From Deinococcota bacterium (GTDB lineage Bacteria; Deinococcota; Deinococci; Deinococcales; Trueperaceae): DNA of 64,000 nt. Made by a program: the position numbers and the translations under genes. Numbering within the stretch: position 1 is the stretch's first letter; each line of letters begins with the position of its first letter. Where the stretch lies: positions 42,847 to 106,846 of the forward strand of contig CAUJFI010000018.1 of the NCBI GenBank assembly GCA_963170125.1, written 5' to 3'. Under the pieces are notes generated by a model. The model was not told where the DNA came from, did no database searches, and saw only the letters and a program-made list of their open reading frames with translations. Below are positions 16,474 to 24,975 of this stretch, piece after piece.

Positions 16474-17157
16474 TCAGGCCCAGGTGTAGAGCTCGGTGGC
16501 GGCGAACGTGAAGCTGCCTTCCGCCACGCCCGACTCGTTCAGGGTGACGTTCAATTGGTTGATGAACCCCAAGTACCCCCAGGTCTTCTTGGTAACGCCG
16601 TCGATGGCGGTGGCTTCGATCTTGAGCCACACGAGCTCGTCGGCGTTGTACGCCTCCTCGATGGCCTCGAAGCCGTCGTCGTCCGTGACAAGGTTACTCG
16701 TCCAGGAGATGCTGACGGTTCGACCTTCGGTGATCTGGTCGGCGATGGCGCTCGCGACCGTGTCGAAGTCGGTGATGGTCTGCGTGCCGCGGCTGTCGTT
16801 GATGTTGATCGCCTGCTTGGGCCTACCCACCGACACGGGCGTGCCGGGCGTGCTGCCCGTCGCTGTGTACGAGTAACTGACCGTGATGGCGTCACTGGCA
16901 GCGAGCACCGACGAGCCGGACAACGCGACGACGTGCCGGTATGCGTCGACGATGGCGATGACGTAGTCCGTGTCCAGCACGGCGGGGGTGACGCCCTTCT
17001 TGACGACGATAGAGGTTGCGCCAGGGTGCTGCAGGCGCGCTGTGCCGTTGGCATCGAGGGTGTGCGCCTCGTCGTTGATGTTGACCGTGCCGCCGGCTGC
17101 GGCGTTGGCGATGCTGAGCTTCACGCCGCTGCGGCGAATGAGCTTCTGAACGGACAT
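16474..17157 (-). CDS. Major tail (tube) protein
   Basis: A 227-aa, beta-rich protein after a strong TTGGAGGAACCAGC ribosome site. The order tail terminator, this gene, small protein, chaperones, tape measure is the conserved siphovirus order in which this position is the tail tube subunit. The end, SGVAEGSFTFAATELYTWA, is typical of tail tube folds. A small Ig-like insertion may lie at about residues 45-115. Confidence 0.75.
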   Translation of the reverse strand: MSVQKLIRRSGVKLSIANAAAGGTVNINDEAHTLDANGTARLQHPGATSIVVKKGVTPAVLDTDYVIAIVDAYRHVVALSGSSVLAASDAITVSYSYTATGSTPGTPVSVGRPKQAININDSRGTQTITDFDTVASAIADQITEGRTVSISWTSNLVTDDDGFEAIEEAYNADELVWLKIEATAIDGVTKKTWGYLGFINQLNVTLNESGVAEGSFTFAATELYTWA

Positions 17158-17178
17158 GCTGGTTCCTCCAATAGAGAT

Positions 17179-17194
17179 CGCCCCGCACGGGGCG
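17179..17194 (-). terminator. GC hairpin before the tail tube gene
   Basis: CGCCCC/GGGGCG with a 4-nt loop, followed on the minus strand by ATCTCTATTG. There is no strong U-tract. It may stabilise or process the mRNA that encodes the abundant tail tube protein rather than terminate transcription. Confidence 0.3.
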
Positions 17195-17223
17195 AGGCTT
17201 AGGTGGCTTGGTTGTGGCTGGGC

Positions 17224-17577
17224 TTAGTAGATGGTGGTGAAGTCCGCGGTGGCTCCGCGGTACTGCTGGTCGGTTTGGGTGCCGTTGACGCGCACCATGT
17301 CCCAACCGTCGGCTTCGAGCGCCGCTCGGGCGGCCTCGAGATCGGTGAGGGACTGAGCGACGCTGGATGACCAGCACCCGACCTGCACAAGAACGCTTGA
17401 GTAGACGGTCGTGAAGTCCCTGACCTTCGTGTCGATAATGAGGTCGATGATGATGCACCGCTCCGGCAACTGCGGGACGCCATCTGCGTTGCGGGGGACG
17501 GCGTCGCGGATGAACACCGCGGCGTGCACCGTGAGGAGCTTCGTCCTCACGCCAGCCAAGACCTCGAGGAGCGTCAT
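17224..17577 (-). CDS. Tail terminator / tail completion protein
   Basis: A 117-aa protein encoded immediately upstream of the tail tube gene, in the usual place of the tail terminator. An N-terminal helix, MTLLEVLAGVRTKLL, is followed by beta strands and the helix SLTDLEAARAALEADGWDMV. This alpha/beta plan is seen in proteins that cap the tail tube and join it to the head. Its start overlaps the upstream HK97 gp10-like gene by 4 bp. Confidence 0.6.
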   Translation of the reverse strand: MTLLEVLAGVRTKLLTVHAAVFIRDAVPRNADGVPQLPERCIIIDLIIDTKVRDFTTVYSSVLVQVGCWSSSVAQSLTDLEAARAALEADGWDMVRVNGTQTDQQYRGATADFTTIY

Positions 17578-18071
17578 GCTGGTCTGCCGGTGCCGCTGGC
17601 GATGGCCTGCTTGAAGCGCTCGAGTGCGGGCCGCATGAACGACCTGGGCGCTACGGCCCTAGTGCCGAACTCCAGGTAGGCCGGGTAGTACGCCCGACCT
17701 TGGAAGGCGGCCGGGTCGGGCCCGACCAGCGCCAACAGGTTCGTCTCGTCCAGGGAGACTACCTTGACGCTCTCCATGAGTCTGCCTGTATCCCTGGCGG
17801 GCGGGTCGCCGGGCGCACTCGCGAAGTGCGGCTTGCTGCGCCGCTTGACCGGGAAGAGGTGCCCTAGTGGGCTGATGGCCATGGAGTCGGTAGTCGGGTC
17901 GAACGTCTCGCCCGGCTGCAGGCCGCGCATGATGTACGCCTGCCCCCTCCCTATGCGGGCTTCTTCGAGGACGCCGTAGATCTCGCTGCGCAGCCCTTCG
18001 CTGCGGACGCGTAGGACGCGCCTGCCTTGCGCCTTCAGCTTGTCGAGGACCGGTTGTGGAACGTCAGCCAT
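17574..18071 (-). CDS. HK97 gp10-like tail completion / head-tail joining protein
   Basis: A 165-aa protein. The segments APGDPPARDTGRLMESVKVV and YYPAYLEFGTRAVAPRSFMR are close to the signature of the HK97-gp10 family (P...TGRL...S and EFGT...A.P.P...PA). These proteins act at the head-tail interface. The gene overlaps its neighbours on both sides by 4-8 bp. Confidence 0.85.
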   Translation of the reverse strand: MADVPQPVLDKLKAQGRRVLRVRSEGLRSEIYGVLEEARIGRGQAYIMRGLQPGETFDPTTDSMAISPLGHLFPVKRRSKPHFASAPGDPPARDTGRLMESVKVVSLDETNLLALVGPDPAAFQGRAYYPAYLEFGTRAVAPRSFMRPALERFKQAIASGTGRPA

Positions 18072-18375
18072 GGCTTGCCTCGACTTCCATGATGACCCCA
18101 GCCGGTGTCGTGGTCACACCGTGTAGACGGTACGTGAGCCTGCCGCCGGTCAGGCGCGTGTCGAGGGGGTCCGCCTGGAACCCGGCGGGAGCTAGGAGCG
18201 TGTGCGTGACGCTGACGCCGCGCAAGGCGGCCTGAGAGCGCACCGTCGCGGAGGCCGGCGCGAGCGTAACAGTCACGTTGCCGTCGACCGCCCACGCCTG
18301 CACGGTCTCCCCCAAGGCGTTCTCGGTGGTCGTGGCGCGCTCCACCGTCAAGGTGAGACGCGACTCCCGAACCAT
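18064..18375 (-). CDS. Head closure / head-tail adaptor protein
   Basis: A 103-aa, beta-rich protein located between the gp6-like connector and the gp10-like gene, the position of SPP1 gp16-type stoppers. It contains GETVQAWAVDGNVTVTLAPA and a LTYRLHGVTTTPAGVIMEVE end, consistent with that small beta-barrel family. TGATG start overlap with the upstream gene indicates translational coupling. Confidence 0.6.
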   Translation of the reverse strand: MVRESRLTLTVERATTTENALGETVQAWAVDGNVTVTLAPASATVRSQAALRGVSVTHTLLAPAGFQADPLDTRLTGGRLTYRLHGVTTTPAGVIMEVEASHG

Positions 18376-18797
18376 CAGAACACCGTCCTGCGCAGCACAC
18401 TGCGACCGGGCACGACGGGCGGGGTGCCGCCCGCAGCCTCGATCAGCGCCTCGATGCCAGTCCCGGACTTGCGGATGGCCGCAGCCACCTGCTTCGCATC
18501 CGGTAGCGTCTCGCTGAGGCCGCCGACGGCGAAGGAGAGCACTCGGCGGGGGTCGCCCTCTACCAGCTGCGCGGCGACCACGTGCGGGGCGTACAGGACC
18601 GCTGGCGGGTCGCCTGCGCCCTGGACGCCCGCGAGCTGCAAGGCGCCGTCGATCTCCTCATCCAGCAAGCTATCTGGCGGGTAGGCACCTGCCTCGTTCG
18701 GCGTGTCCCTAAGGGCGGCCCGCACCCAAGCACGTGCCCACGCGAGGCTCGACACGCTCGGGGCCGCCAGGAAGCTCGGGTCGTACGTGCGCGCCAC
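18375..18797 (-). CDS. Head-tail connector protein, gp6-like
   Basis: A 140-aa, helical protein with a GTG start after GAGGTGAACC. Its early helices (SLAWARAWVRAALRDTPNEA then PDSLLDEEIDGALQLAG) match the helical bundle of gp6-like adaptors that dock to the portal. Gene order supports this. Confidence 0.65.
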   Translation of the reverse strand: MARTYDPSFLAAPSVSSLAWARAWVRAALRDTPNEAGAYPPDSLLDEEIDGALQLAGVQGAGDPPAVLYAPHVVAAQLVEGDPRRVLSFAVGGLSETLPDAKQVAAAIRKSGTGIEALIEAAGGTPPVVPGRSVLRRTVF

Positions 18798-18805
18798 GGT
18801 TCACC

Positions 18806-18976
18806 TCACTTCTTCTTGCCCATCGGTTTGGGTTCTGGGGTCGGTTCCGGCTTCGCCTCGGGCGGTGACGACGTTACCACCGTCACCTCCTCGAACTCCG
18901 AGCTGCTGAGCGCCCAGTGCCCTTCGGGGACGTCGACCACATTCCCGGTCGCTAGGCACCTGACGGTGCGGCTCAT
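18806..18976 (-). CDS. 56-residue phage head-region protein with a proline/glutamate-rich tail
   Basis: A short gene whose ATG at 18976 overlaps the TAA of the preceding gene (TAATG). It reads MSRTVRCLATGNVVDVPEGH, a strand-rich middle, then an AKPEPTPEPKPMGKKK tail. This resembles the small proteins often encoded between capsid and connector genes, but no family is named. Coupled translation makes it credible despite its size. Confidence 0.6.
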   Translation of the reverse strand: MSRTVRCLATGNVVDVPEGHWALSSSEFEEVTVVTSSPPEAKPEPTPEPKPMGKKK

Positions 18977-19326
18977 TACGAGCCGGGCGGCAGGCGGAGG
19001 GCGCGGACGGTGCCGGCGCCTTCCATCGTCACGCGGACGGTGCCGTCCGCTTGCGCGAACCGCGCGCTTTCGATGCTGATGTGACGCCGTTCCGTCGCGC
19101 CGAACGTCTGGACGAGGTCGCCGAGGGCGGCGCGCGGCCCGACACCCGCCTCGACAGTCACGGTCTTGCCCGTGGTCGTGTTCACGACCTCGATGAGGAG
19201 TTTGTCCGTGCGGCCGATGGCCGCAACGACCGCCGTGTCACCCGCACTGATGGCGGTAGCCGCGCCGATGATTCCCGTGAAGGCGTCCATCGGCGTGGTC
19301 GTAAGTGCAACTGCTGTGTCTGCCAT
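18976..19326 (-). CDS. Small capsid-region protein, possible decoration protein
   Basis: A 116-aa protein rich in Ala, Thr and Val, with predicted strands and no charged coiled coil (for example LIEVVNTTTGKTVTVEAGVG). It lies directly downstream of the major capsid gene, as head decoration or fibre proteins often do. No recognisable family motif was seen. Confidence 0.5.
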   Translation of the reverse strand: MADTAVALTTTPMDAFTGIIGAATAISAGDTAVVAAIGRTDKLLIEVVNTTTGKTVTVEAGVGPRAALGDLVQTFGATERRHISIESARFAQADGTVRVTMEGAGTVRALRLPPGS

Positions 19327-19353
19327 GATTCACACTCCCTTGTCTCTCGTTGG

Positions 19354-20202
19354 TTACGAGGTGCTGACTTCGTCGATCTTGATGGTTCCGAGCGCCGCGG
19401 GCCGCACGACTTTCGTGCCGTACAGAAGCAGGCCGCGGACGCCGTCCGCGAACGCGTCCTCAAGGCGCATGGCTTCGGTCTTGACGAGTTGGTCGGCGAC
19501 CGTGATTGCGGCGGTGCTGCCGTACATGAACCACACGGCGGTGCGGCTGCCGCTTGAGGAGTCCACGAGGTTGTTGCTGACGTACACGGTGAAGCCGCTG
19601 ATGGACCCGACCTCACCCGTGCGGATGAGTTGGTCGGCGACGGCGGTGGCGTGCACGAACGCCGCATCCCGCAGCATGGCCGCGTAACCCGCCGGGGATA
19701 CGACCATCCAACGGCCGCTGCGTGGGACGTTCTTCTCGTCCAGGTTCTGCCCGGCCTTCACGGCGATGCCGTACATGCTGTCTGGGCTGCTGCTCTTGTT
19801 GATCTTCGACGCGGTGCTCTCGGTCGTGCCGGCGCTCGCGTACAGGCTCGCGAGGTGCTTATCCACGTCATCCGCTAGCGCATACGCGGCCTCAGCCATG
19901 TACGCCTGCATGGTGTTGACGTTCGCTTGCGCCTGGTCGACGTCTTCGAGTTGGAACGCCCAGTAACGCTTCTGGTCAATCAATAGAGCCTGGCTGGTGC
20001 TGGTCGGCACCTCGTAGTTCACGGTGCCGCTGTAAGCCTGAACGCTTATGGCGCTCGGGCTGGTGATGTGCACCGTATCCCCGGCGTTGCGGATGGTGCC
20101 TTCGTAATCGCGGTTGATGACGTTCCCGAACACGAGGTTCTTCCTGAAGTTCGTGAGGAGCTGCTGCTCCCAGAGTTCGGGGATGAAGTTGTGAACGGAC
20201 AT
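19354..20202 (-). CDS. Major capsid protein
   Basis: A 282-aa protein. MSVHNFIPELWEQQLLTNFR and KNLVFGNVINRDYEGTIRNA open the sequence, followed by the DTVHI.S pattern. This start and the later YWAFQLEDVDQAQANV helix are typical of P22/Gp5-like coat proteins with the HK97 fold. The gene follows the scaffold gene and has an AGGAGACCAGC ribosome site. A run near the C-terminus (EDAFADGVRGLLLYGTKVV) is also conserved in that group. Confidence 0.85.
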   Translation of the reverse strand: MSVHNFIPELWEQQLLTNFRKNLVFGNVINRDYEGTIRNAGDTVHITSPSAISVQAYSGTVNYEVPTSTSQALLIDQKRYWAFQLEDVDQAQANVNTMQAYMAEAAYALADDVDKHLASLYASAGTTESTASKINKSSSPDSMYGIAVKAGQNLDEKNVPRSGRWMVVSPAGYAAMLRDAAFVHATAVADQLIRTGEVGSISGFTVYVSNNLVDSSSGSRTAVWFMYGSTAAITVADQLVKTEAMRLEDAFADGVRGLLLYGTKVVRPAALGTIKIDEVSTS

Positions 20203-20211
20203 GCTGGTCTC

Positions 20212-20790
20212 CTATCGGTGTTGCGTTGGGGGTTTGAGTCGGTGCAGGTTCTCCCGCACCCACTCGGGGCTCTTACCGCGGAAGTCCTCGCTGGTGAGGT
20301 CGCCGGTGCGGGCGATGGTGCCGCCAGCGCCCGGCGTGACCGGCACGCCGGCCTTGGGGGCGAGGAACGGGTAGTCGGCGAGGAGCGCGTCAGTGTTCAC
20401 GGCGCCGTCGTCCGTCAGGTGCTTGGCGTCGTCCAGGAGCTTCAGGGCCGCGACGGGGTCGACGACCTTGCCGGTGAGGGACGCTCGGCGTTCGGCGGCG
20501 GTTGCCTTGGCCACGGCGTCGGCTTGAGACTTCTCGAGTTCGGCGACCTTCGCGGTGAGCAACTCGGCCTTCTTGACCGCATCGGCTTCGGCTAGAGTCT
20601 TCTCCTCGGCTGCCTTCTGAGCTGCCGCGACCTCATCCGCGCGGGTCCTGAACTTGAGGAGGTCGGCTTGGGCGCGAGAATATTTCGCCTTGAGGGCCTC
20701 CAGCTCGGCGGCCGGATCTACCGGCGGTTGGTTCTCGGGCGCAGTCGGGGCAGGGTTGGTGGCCTCCGGGGCCGGGGTCGGGTCGGGCAT
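20212..20790 (-). CDS. Capsid scaffolding protein
   Basis: A 192-aa protein when started at ATG 20790 after CCAGGAGGTTGAGACC. A Pro/Ala-rich N-terminus is followed by a long coiled coil (residues about 28-112, for example LTAKVAELEKSQADAVAKAT), then a C-terminal segment ending ENLHRLKPPTQ. This matches GP20-like scaffolds, and the gene sits directly before the capsid gene. It would template procapsid assembly. Confidence 0.8.
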   Translation of the reverse strand: MPDPTPAPEATNPAPTAPENQPPVDPAAELEALKAKYSRAQADLLKFRTRADEVAAAQKAAEEKTLAEADAVKKAELLTAKVAELEKSQADAVAKATAAERRASLTGKVVDPVAALKLLDDAKHLTDDGAVNTDALLADYPFLAPKAGVPVTPGAGGTIARTGDLTSEDFRGKSPEWVRENLHRLKPPTQHR

Positions 20791-20838
20791 GGTCTCAACC
20801 TCCTGGGTCGGCAGATGGGCTTGGGTCAAGGGTCTTAC

Positions 20839-20857
20839 CCGCCTCACCTGGAGGCGG
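20839..20857 (-). terminator. Hairpin in the gap between the MuF-like and scaffold genes
   Basis: CCGCCTC/GAGGCGG stem with 5-nt loop inside the 208-nt gap 20791-20998. The downstream sequence on the minus strand (GTAAGACCC) lacks a U-tract, so it is a weak terminator or an mRNA processing structure. No credible gene is seen in the gap. A -10-like TAGATA at about 20914 could mark an internal late promoter but has no convincing -35. Confidence 0.3.
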
Positions 20858-20998
20858 TGCCCGCGGACTTGTCGCGTCGCGAATGACGCGGTTAATGGGG
20901 TTGGGTGCTACTATCTAGGCGAGTCGCTGCAGACACGGTAAATCTTGCAGCCGTAGCCATTGAGCGTTGGAGGGGAATGCAAGTCCCTCGGCGGCGAC

Positions 20999-22120
20999 TC
21001 ACGTTTTCCTTCTCACGACAAGCTTGTCAGCGGTTGCTCCTAGTGACGACTTTCTCCGGCTCGTCACGTAATGCAGCGACACAAGGAACACTTCGTTGCG
21101 CGCGTGACTCGCCCTGAGTGTTATTAGGACCGGTTGCGAACCCCAAGACGTATAGACACCGAGCGTCTCTCTTCCGTCCTTAACCTTCAGGGTGACGAGG
21201 TCCGCATCCTGCATCATCTGATTGATGTGCCGATACACATTCTCGTTCAACTCAGGATGGCGGTCCCTCTGCTTCTCAATCGTGTCCTTACTGAGCTTGA
21301 CACCCCGCGTACTGACGCCGAGGGCTTCCGCCATGTCTGGGTCAACTCTCCCGATATGCGCGATTGAATCCGAGCCGGCCAGCACCCTGTTTAGCTCATG
21401 CTCGGAGTAGTCCGCCCTTACCTCTGACCTGGTGGGCGGCGTGTACACAATTCCGACGCCCTTGTGGGTCTGCTCCAGGTCTTCAGCTGTCGCAGAGCGT
21501 TGATACCGGAGCGCGTGCCCACAATTGAGATTTTCTGCCGGGTCAGGTACACGCGCCCAATCCCTCGGGCCGTACACCTGAACACCTTGATTTGGGCCGC
21601 CTGGGAGGGTGAACAGGTCCTCCTCGGGGATGGCGACGCCCTCCAGGAGGTCGTGCCAATCCCTATGCTCCTTACGTGGCCAGGCCCTAACCCAGACCTT
21701 CCACTCGGCCTCGGCAAGGGTGGCGACCTCTTGCGCCGCCTCGTCCTGACCACGCCAGACGCTACTCTCGCCAGCAACCGCGGCGTGCCGCGTGAGCTGA
21801 GCGACGGTCGGCTCGAGCTCGAGGAGCCGCCCGAAGCGGTTGGCGATGAACTCACCGTGCTCCATAGCGCGGTTGCGCCACTCCCGGGCAACCGCACCGG
21901 TGAGGGCCGTGGGGACGCCACCGAGGAGGCTGCCGTGCACCACCCAGCCTGTCTGTACGCCCGTGGCGTACGCGCCGGCCATGACGCGGATGAGGAGGTC
22001 CCTGGCGGCCTCGGGTTGCGCCAGAAGGGCGGGTAGGAGCTTGTGGAGGATGTCGCGGCGGACCCTGGGCAGGATGCGGTCGAGGGCGCGACCGAGCGGG
22101 AGGAGCTCATGGCTCGCCAT
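20999..22120 (-). CDS. MuF-type head morphogenesis protein with C-terminal PBECR-like nuclease domain
   Basis: A 373-aa protein. The N-terminal 210 residues form the helical minor head (Mu gpF-like) region, including WRGQDEAAQEVATLAEAEWK, VRAWPRKEHRDWHDLLEGV and LNCGHALRY. From about residue 265 a distinct domain begins: VKLSKDTIEKQRDRHPELNE, VYRHINQMMQDADLVTLK and HARNEVFLVSLHYVTSR. Its basic helix with RHPEL, followed by four strands and a late S/T-rich turn, fits the PBECR (phage barnase-EndoU-colicin-RelE-like) RNase fold known to be fused to MuF proteins. The gene overlaps the portal gene by 14 bp. The nuclease may be delivered with the virion DNA. Confidence 0.75.
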   Translation of the reverse strand: MASHELLPLGRALDRILPRVRRDILHKLLPALLAQPEAARDLLIRVMAGAYATGVQTGWVVHGSLLGGVPTALTGAVAREWRNRAMEHGEFIANRFGRLLELEPTVAQLTRHAAVAGESSVWRGQDEAAQEVATLAEAEWKVWVRAWPRKEHRDWHDLLEGVAIPEEDLFTLPGGPNQGVQVYGPRDWARVPDPAENLNCGHALRYQRSATAEDLEQTHKGVGIVYTPPTRSEVRADYSEHELNRVLAGSDSIAHIGRVDPDMAEALGVSTRGVKLSKDTIEKQRDRHPELNENVYRHINQMMQDADLVTLKVKDGRETLGVYTSWGSQPVLITLRASHARNEVFLVSLHYVTSRRKSSLGATADKLVVRRKT

Positions 22121-23438
22121 CGGCCTGGCCGGTCACGAAGGCGTTGAAGTCCTGCACGCTCACGCGACTCGTCTGCTCCCGGATGAACTCCTCGACCTCG
22201 TTGTCGCTCCAGTGCGGGTAGTACTGCGCAACGGCGAGGACGGCGGCACGGAAGCTGATCAGGCCCTCGCGGTAGTCGTTGCGGGCCTGCTCCGTGATGG
22301 CCCGCCGCGTCTGCTCGCGGTTGATCTCGACGCTCACCGGCGGCGCGGACTCGCGGGGGATGCCTAGCAGTTCCGCGTACCCCGCTACGCCGCCCGTAAG
22401 CAACTCGCCCAACAAGCCCGCGTACATGGTGGCTGTGGCGATGCTGATGGCGTTGGCTTGGTCGAGGGCCTCGCCGCTCGGGAAGTCACCCGTCGTGATC
22501 GAGCTGATGGGGAGCTTCAGGTCGCCGCGGGCACGCTCAAGGATCCGATCATGCAAAGCGAACAAGCCAGTGAGGGATGGCGGCTCGACGATCCCGACTT
22601 GCGAGCCCGGCACGGTGGCCACAAGAACGTCGAGGGCGCTACTGTCCTTCGGCAAGTCCCAATCGCCGCTAGCCCACCTGAGCGGCCAGGCGTTGGCATC
22701 TGACGCGCGCAGGATGCGAGCTTGCGCAGCCACCTCGCCCTTCAGGACGGGCAGAGCCTGAGCGAGTTCGCCTATGGGCGTGCCGTCTTGCGCGGCGTCG
22801 ACCATGACGATGCTCGGTATGATCACGCCGTCCCACGCGTTGCTGGGTTGGTTGCCGAGCTCGTAGGGGTTGGTGGCGTTGCGCCACTCCGTCAACGTCC
22901 CACGGGTCGGGAGACTCGCGTCGGGCTGGTATACGCGTAGGCGGTACCGGTTGCCGCTGCCTTCGGCCAGCACCTGCAGCCATGCGGCTGGGTCGCCGCC
23001 GATGTCATCCTCCCGGTACAGCGGTTCGAGGTACCCGCCCATGCGTTGCAGTTTCGGCGGGCCTTCCTCCGGCTGGTGCGGCAACAGCCCGGCGATGCCG
23101 ATAGCCACTAACTGCTTCAGGGCCGCGGTGGCCAGTTGCTTCAGGCCGAGGCTGGCGAGGCGCGCATCGATGCCGTCGGGGTTGTCACCGCCCCAGTTCA
23201 CCGAGCCGATGGCGGTGCTGCGTTTGTGCGCGATGGCGCGGGGCCCGAGGCCCTGTATCTGCCGCGTGAGGCGCCGCCAAACCGCCCAGTCGTCGGCGGT
23301 TCGCAGGGGCGGCACGAGCTCCGTGGCGTCAAGCACCTGCTTGCCGTCAGCCCAGTCGAGCGCGTCCGCCGCCGTCTGAACGCGGGCGGTGACGCCTTGC
23401 AGGACGGCTCTGATGTAGGCGCTTTTCAAGTCGATCAT
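22107..23438 (-). CDS. Portal protein
   Basis: A 443-aa protein starting at ATG 23438, after a GGGAGGGAC ribosome site. The 52-residue extension further upstream overlaps the terminase gene and is rejected. It lies between terminase and MuF-like genes as portals do. Features such as AIAHKRSTAIGSVNWGGDNP, a LEPLYRED segment, DGVIIPSIVMVDAAQDGTPI and the stem-like LKLPISSITTGDFPSGEALD are typical of this class. It forms the dodecameric DNA gate of the capsid. Confidence 0.8.
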   Translation of the reverse strand: MIDLKSAYIRAVLQGVTARVQTAADALDWADGKQVLDATELVPPLRTADDWAVWRRLTRQIQGLGPRAIAHKRSTAIGSVNWGGDNPDGIDARLASLGLKQLATAALKQLVAIGIAGLLPHQPEEGPPKLQRMGGYLEPLYREDDIGGDPAAWLQVLAEGSGNRYRLRVYQPDASLPTRGTLTEWRNATNPYELGNQPSNAWDGVIIPSIVMVDAAQDGTPIGELAQALPVLKGEVAAQARILRASDANAWPLRWASGDWDLPKDSSALDVLVATVPGSQVGIVEPPSLTGLFALHDRILERARGDLKLPISSITTGDFPSGEALDQANAISIATATMYAGLLGELLTGGVAGYAELLGIPRESAPPVSVEINREQTRRAITEQARNDYREGLISFRAAVLAVAQYYPHWSDNEVEEFIREQTSRVSVQDFNAFVTGQADGEP

Positions 23439-23451
23439 GTGCCGTCCCTCC

Positions 23452-24861
23452 CTAGAGTCTGCTGAGTGCGCGTTTAGCCGCGTCGGTTGGTGGTTTGGCG
23501 CCGACGAGGGCGTTGACGGCGTCTGCAAGCGCGTCCACGATGTCGTCGTGCCGGCCGTCGGGGAATGCTTCGAGTTCGGCGAAGAACGCGTCATTCCAGT
23601 CGGCTTTCACGACGCTGATCAGACCGGCGTGCGCTCGAGCTGAGGCTGTCCGGGCGCGCGTGACCTTGTCGCCGGTGACGCGCTCACTCCGGACGTGGTG
23701 ACCGACGGGCGTGCGCCGCACGAGGTCCCGCGCGGCCTTCACGCCGGCCGCGCCCGGGTCCTGTGGCACGTGGATGAGCACCCTCGGACCATCCGCCTGC
23801 GCGGTGCGGTCGTAGAGCAGGTCGACCTCGCCCGGACCGTCCCGCAGGCCGACCATGTCGAGCACGACCAACTGCCCGCTTGGTGTCTCCCCGACCTTCA
23901 CGCCGCGCGTCCAGTCCGGGTCTGGGTTGTCGGTGGTGGGGCGGGTGGCGGCGAAGTCCCAGGCGCGCCACACCGTCTTGACCTCCGGTGCCAAGTCGAG
24001 GATGGGGAACCAGGCGCGCTGGAACATCGTCCCGGCGCTGCGGCGGGCCTTCCAGTTGCCGTGCAGGAGGCGGGCGTGTTCGACGGGGTCGAGGGCGAGG
24101 AGGTTGGCGCGGTAACCGGGGTCGCGTGTGGTCAGCGCTGGGTTGTCGTCGAGGCGGCTCGGAACGAACGTTAGGCTCTTCGGCTCGCTACCTGGGTGCC
24201 GCTCGCGCAGCTCGTCGGGCGTGCCCGCCCAGTGCAGCTCGCCGTTGAGGCGCGCGAACCACCTGACGACGCCTGAGCGTTCGGGGATGGCCTGCCCGTA
24301 GGTTGGACTGGCCGGGTCTTGATCAATCCACCAGGCGATGAGGTCCGCGACCCAGGAGTCGGCGTCGGGGTTGGTGGTGGCCCTCACGTACGGCCTGACG
24401 CCGCAGGTGCTGCGGTTGCGGGAGAGCATGTACCAGAACTGCTTGGCTGTGAAGTGCGTGAGTTCGTCGAAGGCGACGAGGGGCACCTGCGCGCCTTGCC
24501 AGTCGAGGACACTGCTCTCATGCTCGAGGTGCGCGAACTTGATGGTGTTCCGCGTGGGTGAGTGTTCCCATTCGAGGACGCTTTCGCGCGGTCGCAGGCC
24601 GGCGTGCGCGTAGAGGCTCATGCTCGTGTCCCACAGGCCGCCCTCGTTGCGGACTTGCACGCTCGTGCGGCGGAAGATGACGCACCCGAAGCCGGGGGTG
24701 GTGGTGACGTGCCGGAGGGGCTCGAGGAGCAGACCGAAGCTCTTACCGCCCTACTAGCCGCCCGCCGCGCCTCCGTAAATCACGATGTCGGCTGAGCTGG
24801 CCAGGAACGCTTCTTGCGGGCCTGGCTGCGGTCGTATCGCGGTTGGGGGCGCAACGGGCAT
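23452..24861 (-). pseudogene. terL: Terminase large subunit with two consecutive TAG codons in the Walker A motif
   Basis: From ATG 24861, after a near-perfect AGGAGGTGAT ribosome site, the frame spans 470 codons. It is interrupted only by TAG TAG at 24751-24756. Before the stops it reads DIVIYGGAAGG, and after them GGKSFGLLLEPLRHV, so the stops sit inside the P-loop. Without the 9 bases TAGTAGGGC it would read GGAAGGGKS, the standard terminase Walker A. Downstream, Walker B (VPLVAFDE) and the RNase H-like nuclease motifs (WDFAAT, DGRHDDIVDALA) are intact. The enzyme cuts and pumps phage DNA. Either the gene is inactivated, or stops are read through, or this is an assembly artefact. A GTG at 24660 could start only a fragment lacking the P-loop. 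Confidence 0.85.
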
Positions 24862-24901
24862 GGCATCACCTCCTGGCGGCCTCGATGCAGGCAAAGAAGA
24901 A

Positions 24902-24925
24902 CCCCGCCGCGGGGGGTCGGCGGGG
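24902..24925 (-). terminator. Terminator between early and late operons
   Basis: An 8-bp perfect stem CCCCGCCG/CGGCGGGG with an 8-nt loop, followed on the minus strand by TTCTTCTTTG. It lies between the last early gene (stop at 24976) and the terminase start. It would end early transcription, so the late operon probably needs its own promoter or antitermination. Confidence 0.75.
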
Positions 24926-24975
24926 CTCTCAGTCAGTTCTACTCGCTAGCATCATGACACCCCCGAAAATGACGG

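Noticed and set aside
23452..24660. Shorter terminase start at GTG 24660
   Set aside because: It would lack the P-loop entirely, while a strong ribosome site and conserved coding sequence lie upstream at 24861. The stops are treated as an interruption instead.
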